Origin: Rhizorhabdus wittichii RW1
GTDB lineage: Bacteria > Pseudomonadota > Alphaproteobacteria > Sphingomonadales > Sphingomonadaceae
Direction: 5' to 3'
Length of the DNA stretch: 64,000 nucleotides
Assembly: GCA_000016765.1 (NCBI GenBank)
Contig: CP000699.1
Coordinates: 5,087,501 to 5,151,500, forward strand
The notes beneath the pieces were generated by a model. The model was not told the origin of the DNA and made no database searches. It was given only the letters and a program-made list of their open reading frames with translations. Of this stretch, positions 10,063 through 19,385 are shown one piece after another (within the stretch, counting starts at the first letter, position 1; every line of letters starts with the position of its first letter). The translations under genes were made by a program, and so were the position numbers.

Positions 10063-10866
10063 TCAGGTTCGGGCGAAGGCGAGGCACGCCGTCAGGATCG
10101 CGCGCAGATCGGCGATGACGGGGCTCGTCGGGTCGAAGGGGGCGGGCCAGTTGTCGGGCCCGGGGGCGTCGGGTTCGTCGAGATAGGCGCGCATCGCCAG
10201 CTCCATCTGGATCGCATGGATGCCGTCGGCGGGGCGGCCGTAATGGCGCGTCGTCCAGCCGCCACGGAACCGCCCGTCGAGGACGTGGCTCCGTCCGGTC
10301 GCGGCGGCGATTTCGGTGACAGCGGCGGCGAGCGCGGGATCGCAGGTCGCGCCGTTGTTGGTGCCGATGTTGAACAGCGGCAGTTCGCCGTCGAACAGGC
10401 GCGGCACCCGGCTCAGGATCGAATGGGCGTCGTAGAGCACGACCTTGCCGTGGCGCGCGCGGAGCCGGTCGAGCTCGGCCGCCAGCGCGTCATGATAGGG
10501 ATCGAACCAGGTCGACCGCCGCCAGCCGATCTCGCCGGCGTCGGGCGGGCCGTCACGATAGAGCGGCTCGCCCGCGAAGGTGGTCGTCGGGCACAGCTCG
10601 GTCGTCGCCTGTCCCGGATAGAGCGAGGCGCCCGACGGATCGCGGTTGAGGTCGATCACGCTGCGCGAGATGCGGCTGCGGATCGTGGTGGCACCGAGCG
10701 TGTCGGCGAAGCCGTAGACCTGGTCGATCCACCAGTCGGCATCCTTGCGCGCCAGCCAGGGCGAGACGAAGCTGCCCTCCAGCTCCTCCGGAATCTCGGT
10801 GCCGCTGTGCGGGAAGGCGACGACCAGCGGCGCTTCGCCCCGCGAGATTTCGAGCCAGGGGATCAT
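10063..10866 (-). CDS. hutG: N-formylglutamate deformylase
   Basis: 267 residues. It hydrolyses N-formylglutamate to glutamate and formate, the last step of the HutF branch. Family signatures are [12 protein letters not shown] near the N-terminus, [12 protein letters not shown], and the later VVLYDAHSI and GGWTTRHYG (probable metal and substrate contacts). Its ribosome binding site, GGGGAGGAAT, lies inside the left arm of a large intergenic inverted repeat. It belongs to the leftward hut operon, between hutH and hutU. A second family member is encoded at 22081-22791. Confidence 0.95.
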   Translation of the reverse strand: MIPWLEISRGEAPLVVAFPHSGTEIPEELEGSFVSPWLARKDADWWIDQVYGFADTLGATTIRSRISRSVIDLNRDPSGASLYPGQATTELCPTTTFAGEPLYRDGPPDAGEIGWRRSTWFDPYHDALAAELDRLRARHGKVVLYDAHSILSRVPRLFDGELPLFNIGTNNGATCDPALAAAVTEIAAATGRSHVLDGRFRGGWTTRHYGRPADGIHAIQMELAMRAYLDEPDAPGPDNWPAPFDPTSPVIADLRAILTACLAFART

Positions 10867-10870
10867 TGGT

Positions 10871-11019
10871 ATTCCTCCCCATCAAGGATGGGGAGGGGGA
10901 CCGCCGAAGGCGGTGGAGGGGTTTGCGACGCCTGATGGTTCGCCCGGCTGGAGGTCGCGCGGAACCCCTCCACCATCCTGTGGATGGTCCCCCTCCCCAT
11001 GCTGCGCATGGGGAGGAAT
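10871..11019. repeat. 149-bp REP-like inverted repeat between hutH and hutG
   Basis: The two ends are exact inverse copies (ATTCCTCCCCAT at the left, ATGGGGAGGAAT at the right). Each arm contains its own smaller hairpin (CTCCCCAT with ATGGGGAG) and a shared GGTGGAGGGGTT/AACCCCTCCACC segment. The whole can fold into a long cruciform or mRNA stem. It sits between the hutH stop and the hutG start, and the left outer end provides the hutG Shine-Dalgarno sequence. It probably also affects mRNA stability or processing (inference). Confidence 0.8.
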
Positions 11020-11032
11020 GGGCGGGCGGACA

Positions 11033-12562
11033 TCACGCCAGTCCCGGCAGCGCGATCGCCGCCGCCGTCACCAGCGCGCCCGAGCGGACCAGCGCGTTGG
11101 CCGCCTCCATGTCGGGGTGGAAATGCCGGTCATGGTCGAGCATCGGCACCTGCGCGCGCAGCACGGCGCGGGCGGCTTCGAGCGGGCCGCTCGACCGGAG
11201 CGGCGCGTGGAAGTCGCACCCTTGCACGGCGGCAAGCAGCTCGATGCCGACGATCGCATTGGCGTTGGCGGCCATGTCGAGCAGCCGCCGCGCGCCGTGC
11301 GCCGCCATCGAGACATGGTCTTCCTGATTGGCCGAGGTCGGCAGCGAGTCGACGCTCGCCGGGGTGGCGCGCTGCTTGTTCTCGGAGACCAGCGCGGCCG
11401 CCGTCACCTGCGGGATCATGAAGCCCGAATTGAGGCCCGGCTGCGGGGTCAGGAAGGCCGGCAGCCCCGACAGCGCGGGATCGACCAGCATCGCGATCCG
11501 CCGCTCGGTGATCGATCCGATCTCGCAGATCGCCAGCGCGATCATGTCGGCGGCGAAGGCGACCGGCTCGGCGTGGAAATTGCCGCCCGACAGCGCCTCG
11601 TCGGTGTCCGGGAAGATCAGCGGATTGTCGGAGACGCCGTTCGCCTCGACCTCCAGCGTCGTCGCGGCCTGGCGCAGCAGGTCGAGCACTGCGCCCATCA
11701 CCTGCGGCTGGCAGCGCAGGCAATAGGGGTCCTGCACCCGCGCGTCGTCGACCAGATGGCTCGCGCGGATCGCCGAGCCTTCCATCAGCCGGCGCAGCGC
11801 GTCGGCCGTCTCGATCTGGCCGGGCTGGCGGCGCAGCGCGTGGATGCGCGGATCGAACGGGGTGTCGGAACCCTTGGCCGCCTCGGTCGCGAGCGCGCCG
11901 GTGACGAGCGCCGAGCGGAAGATCGTCTCGGTCTCGAACAGCCCGGCCAGCGCGTTGGCGGTCGAGAATTGCGTGCCGTTGAGCAGCGCCAGTCCTTCCT
12001 TCGGGCCCAGCGACAGCGGCGCCAGCCCGGCGCGGGCGAGCGCGCCCTCGGCGCTCAGCACCTGGCCGGCCACCTCGATCTGGCCGACGCCGATCATCGC
12101 CGCCGCCATGTGCGCGAGCGGGGCGAGGTCGCCCGAGGCGCCGACCGATCCCTGCGACGGCACCACCGGGGTCAGCCCGGCGAGCAGCATCGCCTCCAGC
12201 ATCTCGACCGTCTCCGGCCGCACGCCCGAGGCGCCCTGGGCGAGGCTGGCGAGCTTGAGCGCCATCATCAGCCGGACGACCGGGACGGGGGAGGGCGCGC
12301 CGGTCCCCGCCGCATGGCTCAGCACGATGTTGCGCTGGAGCGTGGCGAGGTCCTCGTCGCCGATCTTGACGCTGGCGAGCTTCCCGAAGCCGGTGTTGAG
12401 GCCGTAGACCGGCTTGTGCTGGGCGATGATCCGCTCGACCGCCGCCGCGCTCGCGGCGATGACGGGAGCCGATGCGGGGTCGAGGCTCGGCGCCGCGCCC
12501 TGATAGATGGCGCGCCAGTCGGCGAGCGGCACGGCGCCCGGCTTGAGGAGGATGTCGCTCAT
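11033..12562 (-). CDS. hutH: Histidine ammonia-lyase
   Basis: 509 residues, the standard length. It removes ammonia from L-histidine to form urocanate, the entry step of the pathway. The self-processing tripeptide Ala-Ser-Gly that forms the MIO cofactor is at residues 142-144 within [12 protein letters not shown], the same position as in characterised enzymes. [11 protein letters not shown] and [11 protein letters not shown] are further family blocks. The ATG overlaps the hutI stop by four bases (ATGA). A longer frame from 12820 is discarded because it runs into hutI. Confidence 0.97.
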   Translation of the reverse strand: MSDILLKPGAVPLADWRAIYQGAAPSLDPASAPVIAASAAAVERIIAQHKPVYGLNTGFGKLASVKIGDEDLATLQRNIVLSHAAGTGAPSPVPVVRLMMALKLASLAQGASGVRPETVEMLEAMLLAGLTPVVPSQGSVGASGDLAPLAHMAAAMIGVGQIEVAGQVLSAEGALARAGLAPLSLGPKEGLALLNGTQFSTANALAGLFETETIFRSALVTGALATEAAKGSDTPFDPRIHALRRQPGQIETADALRRLMEGSAIRASHLVDDARVQDPYCLRCQPQVMGAVLDLLRQAATTLEVEANGVSDNPLIFPDTDEALSGGNFHAEPVAFAADMIALAICEIGSITERRIAMLVDPALSGLPAFLTPQPGLNSGFMIPQVTAAALVSENKQRATPASVDSLPTSANQEDHVSMAAHGARRLLDMAANANAIVGIELLAAVQGCDFHAPLRSSGPLEAARAVLRAQVPMLDHDRHFHPDMEAANALVRSGALVTAAAIALPGLA

Positions 12563-13758
12563 AGACCTTTCCAGATACGGGTGTGGAGGGGATTGAAGCC
12601 GATGCGGTAGACGAGCTCGGCCGGGCGCTCGATGTCCCAGATGGCGAGGTCGCAGCTCTTGCCCGGTTCGAGCGTGCCGATCTCCGCCTGGAGGCCCAGC
12701 GCGCGCGCCGCGTTGCGGGTGACGCCGGCCAGGCATTCGTCGACGGTCAGGCGGAACAGCGTCGCGCCCATGTTCATCGTCAGCAGCAGCGAGCTGAGCG
12801 GCGAGGTGCCGGGGTTGCAATCGGTGGCGATCGCGATCGGCACCCCCGCCGCGCGCAGCCCGTCGACCGGCGGCAGCTTCGTCTCGCGCACGAAATAATA
12901 GGCGCCGGGCAGCAGCGTCGCGACGGTGCCGGCGCGCGCCATCGCGGCGATGCCGTCCGCGTCGAGATGTTCGAGATGGTCGGCCGACAGCGCGCCCGCC
13001 TCGGCCGCGAGCTTCGCGCCGTGCAGGTTGGAGAGCTGCTCGGCATGGAGCTTGACCGGCAGGCCCGCCGCCCGCGCCGCGTCGAACACGCGCTGCGTCT
13101 GCGCGGGCGTGAAGCCGATCCCCTCGCAGAAGGCGTCGACCGCGTCGGCCAGCCCTTCGCGCGCGGCGGCGGGGATCATCTCGCGGCAGACCAGATCGAC
13201 ATAACCGTCGGCGTCGCCGGCATATTCGGGCGGCAGCGCGTGGGCGCCGAGCAGGGTGGCGCGGATGCCGACCGGCCGGGCCTCGCCCAGCCGCCGGGCG
13301 GCGCGCAGCATCTTCAGCTCGTCGGCGACGGTCAGGCCGTAGCCCGATTTGACCTCGACCGTCGTCGCGCCCTCGGCGATCAGCGCGTCGAGCCGGGGCA
13401 GGGCGAGCTCGACCAGCCGGGCTTCGTCGGCGTCGCGGGTCGCGCGCATCGTCGAGACGATGCCGCCGCCGGCGCGCGCGATCTCCTCATAGGAGGCGCC
13501 CGCCAGCCGCAGCTCGAACTCGCGCGCGCGGTCGCCGGCATGGACCAGATGGGTGTGGCAGTCGATCAGCCCCGGCGTGATCCAGCGGCCGTCGAGAGTC
13601 TCGGCCCGATCAGGATCGAAGGCGGGCGCGTCGGCCGCCGGGCCGGCATAGAGGATGCGCCCCTCGCTCGCCGCGACGACGCCGTCCTCGACGATGCCGA
13701 GGCCGTTCCCCGCCATCGTCGCCAGCCGCGCGTCCCGCCAGAGCCTGTCGCATCGCAT
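12559..13758 (-). CDS. hutI: Imidazolonepropionase
   Basis: 399 residues of the amidohydrolase superfamily. It opens imidazolone propionate to N-formimino-L-glutamate in the third step. Metal-binding motifs are visible: [18 protein letters not shown] (first His pair), [18 protein letters not shown] and the catalytic Asp in [12 protein letters not shown]. It is the first gene of the leftward hut operon and faces the HutC operator. A GGGAGA site precedes the ATG. Confidence 0.97.
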   Translation of the reverse strand: MRCDRLWRDARLATMAGNGLGIVEDGVVAASEGRILYAGPAADAPAFDPDRAETLDGRWITPGLIDCHTHLVHAGDRAREFELRLAGASYEEIARAGGGIVSTMRATRDADEARLVELALPRLDALIAEGATTVEVKSGYGLTVADELKMLRAARRLGEARPVGIRATLLGAHALPPEYAGDADGYVDLVCREMIPAAAREGLADAVDAFCEGIGFTPAQTQRVFDAARAAGLPVKLHAEQLSNLHGAKLAAEAGALSADHLEHLDADGIAAMARAGTVATLLPGAYYFVRETKLPPVDGLRAAGVPIAIATDCNPGTSPLSSLLLTMNMGATLFRLTVDECLAGVTRNAARALGLQAEIGTLEPGKSCDLAIWDIERPAELVYRIGFNPLHTRIWKGL

Positions 13759-13801
13759 CCCGTCGAATCTCCCTTGCCCACCATCATTGCACCGACTCTC
13801 A

Positions 13802-13819
13802 ATAATGTATAGACATTAT
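13802..13819. promoter_or_regulatory. HutC operator in the divergent hut promoter region
   Basis: A perfect inverted repeat ATAATGT-ATAG-ACATTAT lies in the 75-bp gap between hutI and hutF. Its core GTATAGAC fits the GT(A/C)TA(G/T)AC pattern known for HutC-subfamily GntR regulators. One site could shut off both directions. The regulator gene hutC is the second gene of the rightward unit, so the circuit is probably autoregulated, with urocanate as inducer as in other bacteria. Confidence 0.85.
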
Positions 13820-13833
13820 CGCGAGAGGTGACG

Positions 13834-15192
13834 ATGAGCGGCCAACAGTCTTTCCATTTCGACCGGATTTTGCTGCCCGAGGGCTGGACGAGGGACGTCG
13901 CGATCACCGTGCGCGACGGGCTGGTCGCGGCTGTCGAGCCGGGCGTTGCGCCAGCCGCGGGCGTCGAGCGCCACGCGATCGCGTTGCCCGGCCTGCCCAA
14001 CCTCCACAGCCACGCCTTCCAGCGCGGCATGGCGGGGCTGGCCGAGGTCAATCTGGGCGGCGACGACAGTTTCTGGAGCTGGCGCGAGACGATGTACCGC
14101 TTCGTCGCGCGGCTGACCCCCGACCATCTGCGCGCGATCGCGGCGCAGGCCTATGTCGAGATGCTCGAGACCGGCTTCACCCGCGTCGGCGAGTTCCATT
14201 ATCTCCACCACGATATCGGCGGCGGCGTCTTCGCCGATCCGGCGGCGATGAGCCTCGCGATCGTCGAGGCGGCGGCCGAGACCGGGATCGCGCTCACCCA
14301 TCTGCCCGTCTTCTACGCCCATGCCGGCTTCGGCGGGCTCGCGCCGGGCGAGGGGCAGCGCCGCTTCGTCCACGACGTCGACGGCTATGCCCGCCTGATC
14401 GACCGGCTGCGCGCGCCGCTCGCGACGCTGCCCGACGCGGTGCTCGGCGTCGCGCCGCACAGCCTGCGCGCGGTGACCCCCGACGAGCTGGCGGCGGTCG
14501 CGACGCTCGGCGACGGCCCGGTCCACATCCACATCGCCGAGCAGGTCAAGGAGGTCGAGGACTGCCTCGCCTGGAGCGGGGCGCGGCCGGTCGAATGGCT
14601 GCTCGGCCATGCCCCGGTCGACGCGCGCTGGTGCCTCGTCCACGCGACCCACATGACCGACGAGGAGGCCCGCCGCTCGGCGGAGAGCGGCGCGGTGGCG
14701 GGGCTCTGCCCGATCACCGAGGCCAATCTGGGCGACGGCATCTTCCCCGCCGATCCCTTCCTCGCGGCGGGCGGCGTCTATGGCATCGGATCGGATTCGA
14801 ACGTGCTGATCGACGCGAGCGAGGAGCTGCGCCTGCTCGAATATGGCCAGCGGCTCGCCCATCGGCGGCGCAACCGGCTCGCCCCGGCGGGCGCGTCGGT
14901 GGGCGACACGCTGTATCGCGCGGCGGTCGCGGGCGGGGCGCGGGCGCTCAGCGCGCCGGCGGGGCTGGCGGTCGGCCACCCGGCCGATTTCGTGACGCTC
15001 GACGCCGATCATCCGGCGCTGGTCGAGCGCGACGCCGGGCTGCTGACCGACGGCTGGCTGTTCGCCGCCGGGCGGCAGGCGATCGATGGGGTCTGGCGGC
15101 GCGGGCGTCGGCTCGTTACGGCAGGTCGCCATGCCGATCGCGCGCGGATCGCCGCGCGCTATCGCCGGATATTGGGGGAAGTGCTGGCATGA
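13834..15192 (+). CDS. hutF: Formimidoylglutamate deiminase
   Basis: 452 residues, amidohydrolase superfamily. It converts N-formimidoylglutamate to N-formylglutamate and ammonia, which defines the five-step hut pathway that then needs HutG. Motifs are LPNLHSHAFQRGMAGL (metal His pair), VHIHIAEQVKEVEDC, CLVHATHMTDEE and GIGSDSNVLIDASEELR. The ATG at 13834 has GAGAGGTG just upstream; an in-frame GTG two codons earlier is possible. The stop overlaps hutC by four bases. Confidence 0.96.
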   Translation: MSGQQSFHFDRILLPEGWTRDVAITVRDGLVAAVEPGVAPAAGVERHAIALPGLPNLHSHAFQRGMAGLAEVNLGGDDSFWSWRETMYRFVARLTPDHLRAIAAQAYVEMLETGFTRVGEFHYLHHDIGGGVFADPAAMSLAIVEAAAETGIALTHLPVFYAHAGFGGLAPGEGQRRFVHDVDGYARLIDRLRAPLATLPDAVLGVAPHSLRAVTPDELAAVATLGDGPVHIHIAEQVKEVEDCLAWSGARPVEWLLGHAPVDARWCLVHATHMTDEEARRSAESGAVAGLCPITEANLGDGIFPADPFLAAGGVYGIGSDSNVLIDASEELRLLEYGQRLAHRRRNRLAPAGASVGDTLYRAAVAGGARALSAPAGLAVGHPADFVTLDADHPALVERDAGLLTDGWLFAAGRQAIDGVWRRGRRLVTAGRHADRARIAARYRRILGEVLA

Positions 15193-15890
15193 CGCGCGTC
15201 GCAATCCACGATCGTATCCGCCAAGAGATCGAGGAGCGGATCATGTCGGGCGCCTGGGAGGCCGGGCACCGGCTGCCGCCCGAACATGCGCTGATGGCCG
15301 AATATGGCTGCTCGCGGATGACCGTCCACAAGGCGATCGACGGGCTGGTCGATCGCGGGCTGATCGAGCGGCGCAAGCGCGCCGGCAGCTTCGTCGCCGC
15401 GCCCAAGGTCCATCGCGCCGCGCTGGAGATCCCCGACGTGGCGAGCGAGGTCGCCGCGCAGGGCAAGGAGTATCGGCTCGGCCTGATCTCGCGCGTCGAG
15501 CGCGAGGCCGACCCGCGCGACCGCGAGCTGCTGGAGATATCGGGCGGCCCGGTCCTCGCGCTCCACTGCCTCCACCGCGCCGACGGCAAGCCCTTCGCGC
15601 TGGAGGAGCGGCTGATCAGCCTCGCCGCCGTCCCCGCCGCCCGCGACGCCGATTTCGCGCAGCAGAGCCCCGGCGCCTGGCTGCTCGCCCATGTCCCCTG
15701 GACCGACGCCCGCCACCGCATCAGCGCGATCGCCGCGACCCGCACGATCGCCGACCGACTGACCGTGCCGCAGGGCAGCCCCTGCATCTCGGTCGAGCGC
15801 TGGACCTGGCGCAACGACGCGCGGATCACCTACGCCCGCCAGGTCTATCCCGGCGATCGCCATGCGCTGGTGGCGAGCTTCCTGGCCTGA
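15189..15890 (+). CDS. hutC: Histidine-utilisation repressor, GntR/HutC family
   Basis: 233 residues. An N-terminal winged helix (IRQEIEERIMSGAWEAGHRLPPEHALMAEYGCSRMTVHKAI in family pattern) is followed by a UTRA ligand domain (VLALHCLHRADGKPFALEERLI, then SVERWTWRNDARITYARQVYPG). It should bind the operator at 13802-13819 and release on urocanate. It is translated from an ATGA overlap with hutF, so repressor and enzyme levels are linked. Confidence 0.95.
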   Translation: MTRVAIHDRIRQEIEERIMSGAWEAGHRLPPEHALMAEYGCSRMTVHKAIDGLVDRGLIERRKRAGSFVAAPKVHRAALEIPDVASEVAAQGKEYRLGLISRVEREADPRDRELLEISGGPVLALHCLHRADGKPFALEERLISLAAVPAARDADFAQQSPGAWLLAHVPWTDARHRISAIAATRTIADRLTVPQGSPCISVERWTWRNDARITYARQVYPGDRHALVASFLA

Positions 15891-15983
15891 GCGTCCGCTG
15901 AATTCCATTCTCTGTTTGTTCTTGGCTTTGGCGGCCTGTTGCGTCATCCTTTCCATGTTTGGACAGCGATGGAGCGGACGGGG

Positions 15984-16472
15984 ATGGGAGATATCCGCCC
16001 AAATAAAATGGCGGCTGTGCTGCTTGCGTTCGGCCTGCTGGTTGCCTGCAAGGGCAAATATGCCGACATGTCGTTCGAGGAAATCCAGGCGATGGCCCGC
16101 AGGCTGCCGCTGGCCGAGCGGTATGATTTTTATCTTGAGGTTCGCGGCAATTCGCGCCTGCCGCCGAATGATCAGGTGAAATATGACATCGTTGCCCTGG
16201 GCGATCCGGCGTGGCGATATACGATCGGGCGGGCGATGCGCAACTCAGGCGAACTGAGCAGGGCCTTGCCAGTGCTCAGCGCTTTCGGGCGGTCCTGCAC
16301 AAAGGCCGAATATCGGCGTTTGCGCGATGCCGTGAAGCGGCTGACCTATGACGGCACCGACGATCAGCGATATATGTTCTCCTCCGTGGACACGGCCTGC
16401 GGACTGACATCGCCGCAGCGTGGTCCCCAAAAATACGAGACGCTCAACGCGGCGCTCGACTTGCAACCTTGA
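15984..16472 (+). CDS. Putative lipoprotein of unknown function
   Basis: 162 residues. The N-terminus MGDIRPNKMAAVLLAFGLLVAC is a lipoprotein signal peptide ending in the lipobox LVAC, so Cys22 would be lipidated after export. The mature part is soluble and helical (EEIQAMARRLPLAERYDFYLEV) with no motif I recognise. The start at 15984 is chosen because GGAGCGG precedes it; in-frame ATGs at 15939 and 15969 are alternatives. It follows hutC by 93 bp but is probably unrelated. Confidence 0.7.
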   Translation: MGDIRPNKMAAVLLAFGLLVACKGKYADMSFEEIQAMARRLPLAERYDFYLEVRGNSRLPPNDQVKYDIVALGDPAWRYTIGRAMRNSGELSRALPVLSAFGRSCTKAEYRRLRDAVKRLTYDGTDDQRYMFSSVDTACGLTSPQRGPQKYETLNAALDLQP

Positions 16473-16510
16473 GGGGGCCGACGCATTCTTTCCTTCTCAG
16501 GGAGGCAGGC

Positions 16511-17398
16511 ATGCGGCTCGACGACGAAGCGGAAAGCACCAATTACGAGATACGGTCGGGACGCGGCGGCGGCGGGTTCGGCCTGCCGGTCGGCATCCCC
16601 CTCGGCCGGGGCGGGCTCGGCTGTGGGTCGCTGATCCTGATCGGCATCATCTCGCTGGTGCTCGGCGTCAATCCGCTGACGCTGCTCGGCGACGGCGGCG
16701 GACAGGGGCCGGTCGTGCAGCAGCAGTCGCAACCGGGCGAAGCGCCGGGATCGTCGGGCGAGAAGACCCCGGTGATGAGCCGCTCGCTCAAGGTGCTCGG
16801 CTCGACCGAGCGGGTCTGGGGCCGACTGTTCCAGGAACAGGGCGGCACCTATCAGCCGACCACCTTGGTCTTCTATTCGGGCGGCACCCAGGCGGGCTGC
16901 GGCTTCGCCAACGCCTCGGCGGGGCCTTTCTACTGTCCGGCCGACAAGCGCATCTTCCTCGACACCAGCTTCTTCGACGAGCTGAGCGGCCGCTTCGGCG
17001 CGCCGGGCGACTTCGCCCAGGCCTATGTCATCGCGCATGAGGTCGGCCACCATGTCCAGGACCTCGAAGGCACGCTCGACAAGGTCCATGCCGCGCAGAA
17101 CCGGCTGAGCGAGCGCGAGGCCAATGCCTTGCAGGTCAAGGTCGAGCTGCAGGCCGATTGCTATGCCGGCGTCTGGGCGGCGCAGGACCGCAACCTGCTC
17201 GAACCCGGCGATGCCGAGGCGGGGCTGCGCGCGGCGGCCGCGGTCGGCGACGACACGCTCCAGAAGGCGAGCCAGGGCTATGTCGTGCCCGAGGGCTTCA
17301 CCCATGGCAGCGCCGCCGACCGCCAGAAATGGCTGCGCATCGGGCTCGACAGCGGCGATCCGGCGCGCTGCGACACCTTCGGATCGCGCGGGCCGTAA
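16511..17398 (+). CDS. Membrane-anchored neutral zinc metallopeptidase (YpfJ family)
   Basis: 295 residues. A basic, glycine-rich N-terminal segment is followed by one membrane helix (about residues 39-59, LILIGIISLVLGV). The periplasmic domain has the zinc motif HEVGHH at residues 176-181 and a downstream ELQADCYAGVWA providing the third ligand and family signature. Four or more Cys residues (AGCGF, FYCP, DCYAG, RCDTF) suggest disulfides. The physiological substrate is unknown. The ATG is preceded by a strong GGGAGGCAGGC site; a longer frame from 16469 is rejected. Confidence 0.9.
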   Translation: MRLDDEAESTNYEIRSGRGGGGFGLPVGIPLGRGGLGCGSLILIGIISLVLGVNPLTLLGDGGGQGPVVQQQSQPGEAPGSSGEKTPVMSRSLKVLGSTERVWGRLFQEQGGTYQPTTLVFYSGGTQAGCGFANASAGPFYCPADKRIFLDTSFFDELSGRFGAPGDFAQAYVIAHEVGHHVQDLEGTLDKVHAAQNRLSEREANALQVKVELQADCYAGVWAAQDRNLLEPGDAEAGLRAAAAVGDDTLQKASQGYVVPEGFTHGSAADRQKWLRIGLDSGDPARCDTFGSRGP

Positions 17399-17399
17399 A

Positions 17400-17498
17400 G
17401 CGATTTCTAGGCAGATGGAAACATCTGCCGACTCGGAAATCGCGGTAAAACAAGAACTTGGAGCGGCCGATCTGATGCAATCAGATCGTGAACCGCTC
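17400..17498. repeat. Composite palindromic element (two nested hairpins)
   Basis: Hairpin 1 (17400-17443): outer arms GCGATTTC/GAAATCGC and inner GGCAGATG-GAAA-CATCTGCC. Hairpin 2 (17461-17498): outer GAGCGG/CCGCTC and inner CGATCTGA-TGCAA-TCAGATCG. The block fills the gap between the 3' ends of a convergent gene pair, so it could act as a bidirectional terminator, and the architecture resembles dispersed intergenic mosaic elements of alphaproteobacteria. Confidence 0.65.
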
Positions 17499-17512
17499 TA
17501 AGCCGGCTTTTA

Positions 17513-18667
17513 TTACCGGACGGGTAGCTCGGCGAGGCTGTCGCGATCGATCGCGGCGATCGAGGTGGCGCCGGTCAGCGCCATCGCCACCCGCATCTCG
17601 GCCTCGATCAGCTCGAGCAGATGGGCGACGCCGCGCTGTCCGCCGCCGGCCAGCGCATAGGCCCAGGCGCGCCCGAGCATCACCGTGTCGGCGCCGAGCG
17701 CCAGCAGCCGGACGACGTCGAGCCCCGATCGCACCCCGCCGTCGACGAGGATCGGCAGCGATCCGCCCACCGCGTCGGCGATCGGCGGCAGCGCCCGCGC
17801 CGTCGACAGCACCCCGTCGAGCTGCCGCCCGCCATGGTTGGACACGACGATGCCGTCGGCGCCGCTGGCCACCGCCTCGCGCGCGTCCTCGGGATCGAGG
17901 ATGCCCTTCAGGATCAGCGGACCCTTCCATTCGCTGCGGATGAAATCGAGGTCGCGCCAATGGATGCCGGGATCGAAATTGCCGCCGACCCAGGCGAAGA
18001 AATCCTCCATGCCCTTGCGCCCGCCCAGCACCGGCGCGACGTTGCCGAGGTGGTGCGGCCGGCCCAGCAGGCCGACGTCCCATGCCCAGCCGGGCCGCAT
18101 CATCGCCTGGCCGATCCGGCGGAGCTGCCCGCCGAGGCCGGGCGCGCCCGACAGGCCGCTGCGGCGGTCGCGATAGCGGGTGCCGGGCACCGGCATGTCG
18201 ATGGTGAAGACCAGCGCCGAGCAGTTCGCCTCGACCGCCTGCGCCAGCAGGTCGCGCATGAAGGCGCGGTCGCGGATCATGTAGAGCTGGAACCAGAAGG
18301 GCTTGCTCGCCCCGCGCGCCACCTCGGCCAGCGGGCAGGCCGAGACGGTCGAGAGGGTGAAGGGGATGCCCGCCGCCTCGGCCGCGCGTACCGCCTGCAC
18401 CTCGCCGCGCCGCGCGGTGAGCCCGGCGAGGCCGACCGGGGCGAGCGCCACCGGCATTGCCAGCTTCTGGCCGAACAGCTCGGTCGACAGGTCGATCGCG
18501 GACACGTCGCGCAGCACCCGCTGGCGCAGCGCGATCGCCTCCAGATCGGCGATGTTGCGGCGAAGCGTCACCTCGGCATAGGCGCCGCCGTCGATATATT
18601 CGAACAGGAAATGCGGCAGCCGCCGCCGTGCCGCTTCGCGATAGTCGATCGCCGATGCTGCGATCAT
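17513..18667 (-). CDS. lldD: FMN-dependent L-lactate dehydrogenase / alpha-hydroxyacid dehydrogenase
   Basis: 384 residues of the FMN alpha-hydroxyacid oxidase family. It oxidises L-lactate (or a similar 2-hydroxyacid) to pyruvate at the inner membrane, passing electrons to the respiratory chain. The N-terminal [17 protein letters not shown], the FMN-binding LAPVGLAGL and the active-site [11 protein letters not shown] (catalytic His, substrate Arg) followed by [13 protein letters not shown] are all present. The ATG has a GGGAGG site. The nitroreductase gene ends 43 bp upstream on the same strand. Mandelate or glycolate as substrate cannot be excluded. Confidence 0.9.
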   Translation of the reverse strand: MIAASAIDYREAARRRLPHFLFEYIDGGAYAEVTLRRNIADLEAIALRQRVLRDVSAIDLSTELFGQKLAMPVALAPVGLAGLTARRGEVQAVRAAEAAGIPFTLSTVSACPLAEVARGASKPFWFQLYMIRDRAFMRDLLAQAVEANCSALVFTIDMPVPGTRYRDRRSGLSGAPGLGGQLRRIGQAMMRPGWAWDVGLLGRPHHLGNVAPVLGGRKGMEDFFAWVGGNFDPGIHWRDLDFIRSEWKGPLILKGILDPEDAREAVASGADGIVVSNHGGRQLDGVLSTARALPPIADAVGGSLPILVDGGVRSGLDVVRLLALGADTVMLGRAWAYALAGGGQRGVAHLLELIEAEMRVAMALTGATSIAAIDRDSLAELPVR

Positions 18668-18710
18668 GTCCCGTGCCTCCCCTTTCTGATTGTCGTCCCG
18701 GCCGGTGCGG

Positions 18711-19280
18711 TCAGCCCGCGAAATTGCCGGCGAAGGCGATCTGGTCGAGCGCCTTGCGGTCGCTCGGCTTCTCGCGCTCGCGATATTTCTCGGGCAGCAC
18801 CGACGGATCGGCCTGCCGGCCGACCGCCGCCGCGGCGTCGATGCGGAAGCCGTCGGGCACGCCGAGCTCGCGCCGCGCCGCGTCGAAGTCGACGCCGGCC
18901 ATGCCGTGCGCGCGCAGGCCCAGCTTCTCCGCCTGCAGCGCCAGCGACATCCAGGCGGCGCCGGTGTCGAAGCTGTGGCTGTGCGACAGGCTGTCCTTGA
19001 AGGTCGTTTCCGACACGAAGACGATCAGCAGCGAGCTGTTCCCCGCCCAGGCCTGGTTGGCGGGAAGGAGCAGGCCGACGAAGCGATCCCAGTCGGCGCC
19101 GCCCTGCTCCGCATAGAGCAGGCGCCACGGCTGGGCGTTGAACGCCGACGGCGCCCAGCGCGCGGCCTCGAACAGCGCGTCGCGGTCCTCCGCCGACAGC
19201 CGCGACCCGTCGAAGGCGCGGGGCGACCAGCGGTCGAGGAACAGGCGGTCGACGTTGGTATCGCTGCTACGGCCGGTCAT
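18711..19280 (-). CDS. Nitroreductase family protein
   Basis: 189 residues with the nitroreductase pattern: [37 protein letters not shown], an FMN-phosphate-binding N-terminus, then [25 protein letters not shown]. Such enzymes reduce nitro, quinone or flavin substrates with NAD(P)H as FMN dimers. It is upstream of lldD in the same direction with 43 bp between, so the two may share a transcript. The natural substrate cannot be assigned. Confidence 0.88.
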   Translation of the reverse strand: MTGRSSDTNVDRLFLDRWSPRAFDGSRLSAEDRDALFEAARWAPSAFNAQPWRLLYAEQGGADWDRFVGLLLPANQAWAGNSSLLIVFVSETTFKDSLSHSHSFDTGAAWMSLALQAEKLGLRAHGMAGVDFDAARRELGVPDGFRIDAAAAVGRQADPSVLPEKYREREKPSDRKALDQIAFAGNFAG

Positions 19281-19385
19281 TGCGTCATCCTTGTGCCAGG
19301 CGGTGTCGGCCGCATGATTAGACGGCGAAGGGGCTCGCCGCCAATGGCCGGATCGGAAAAGTTGTGTTCGCGAATCCGCTCCGGC

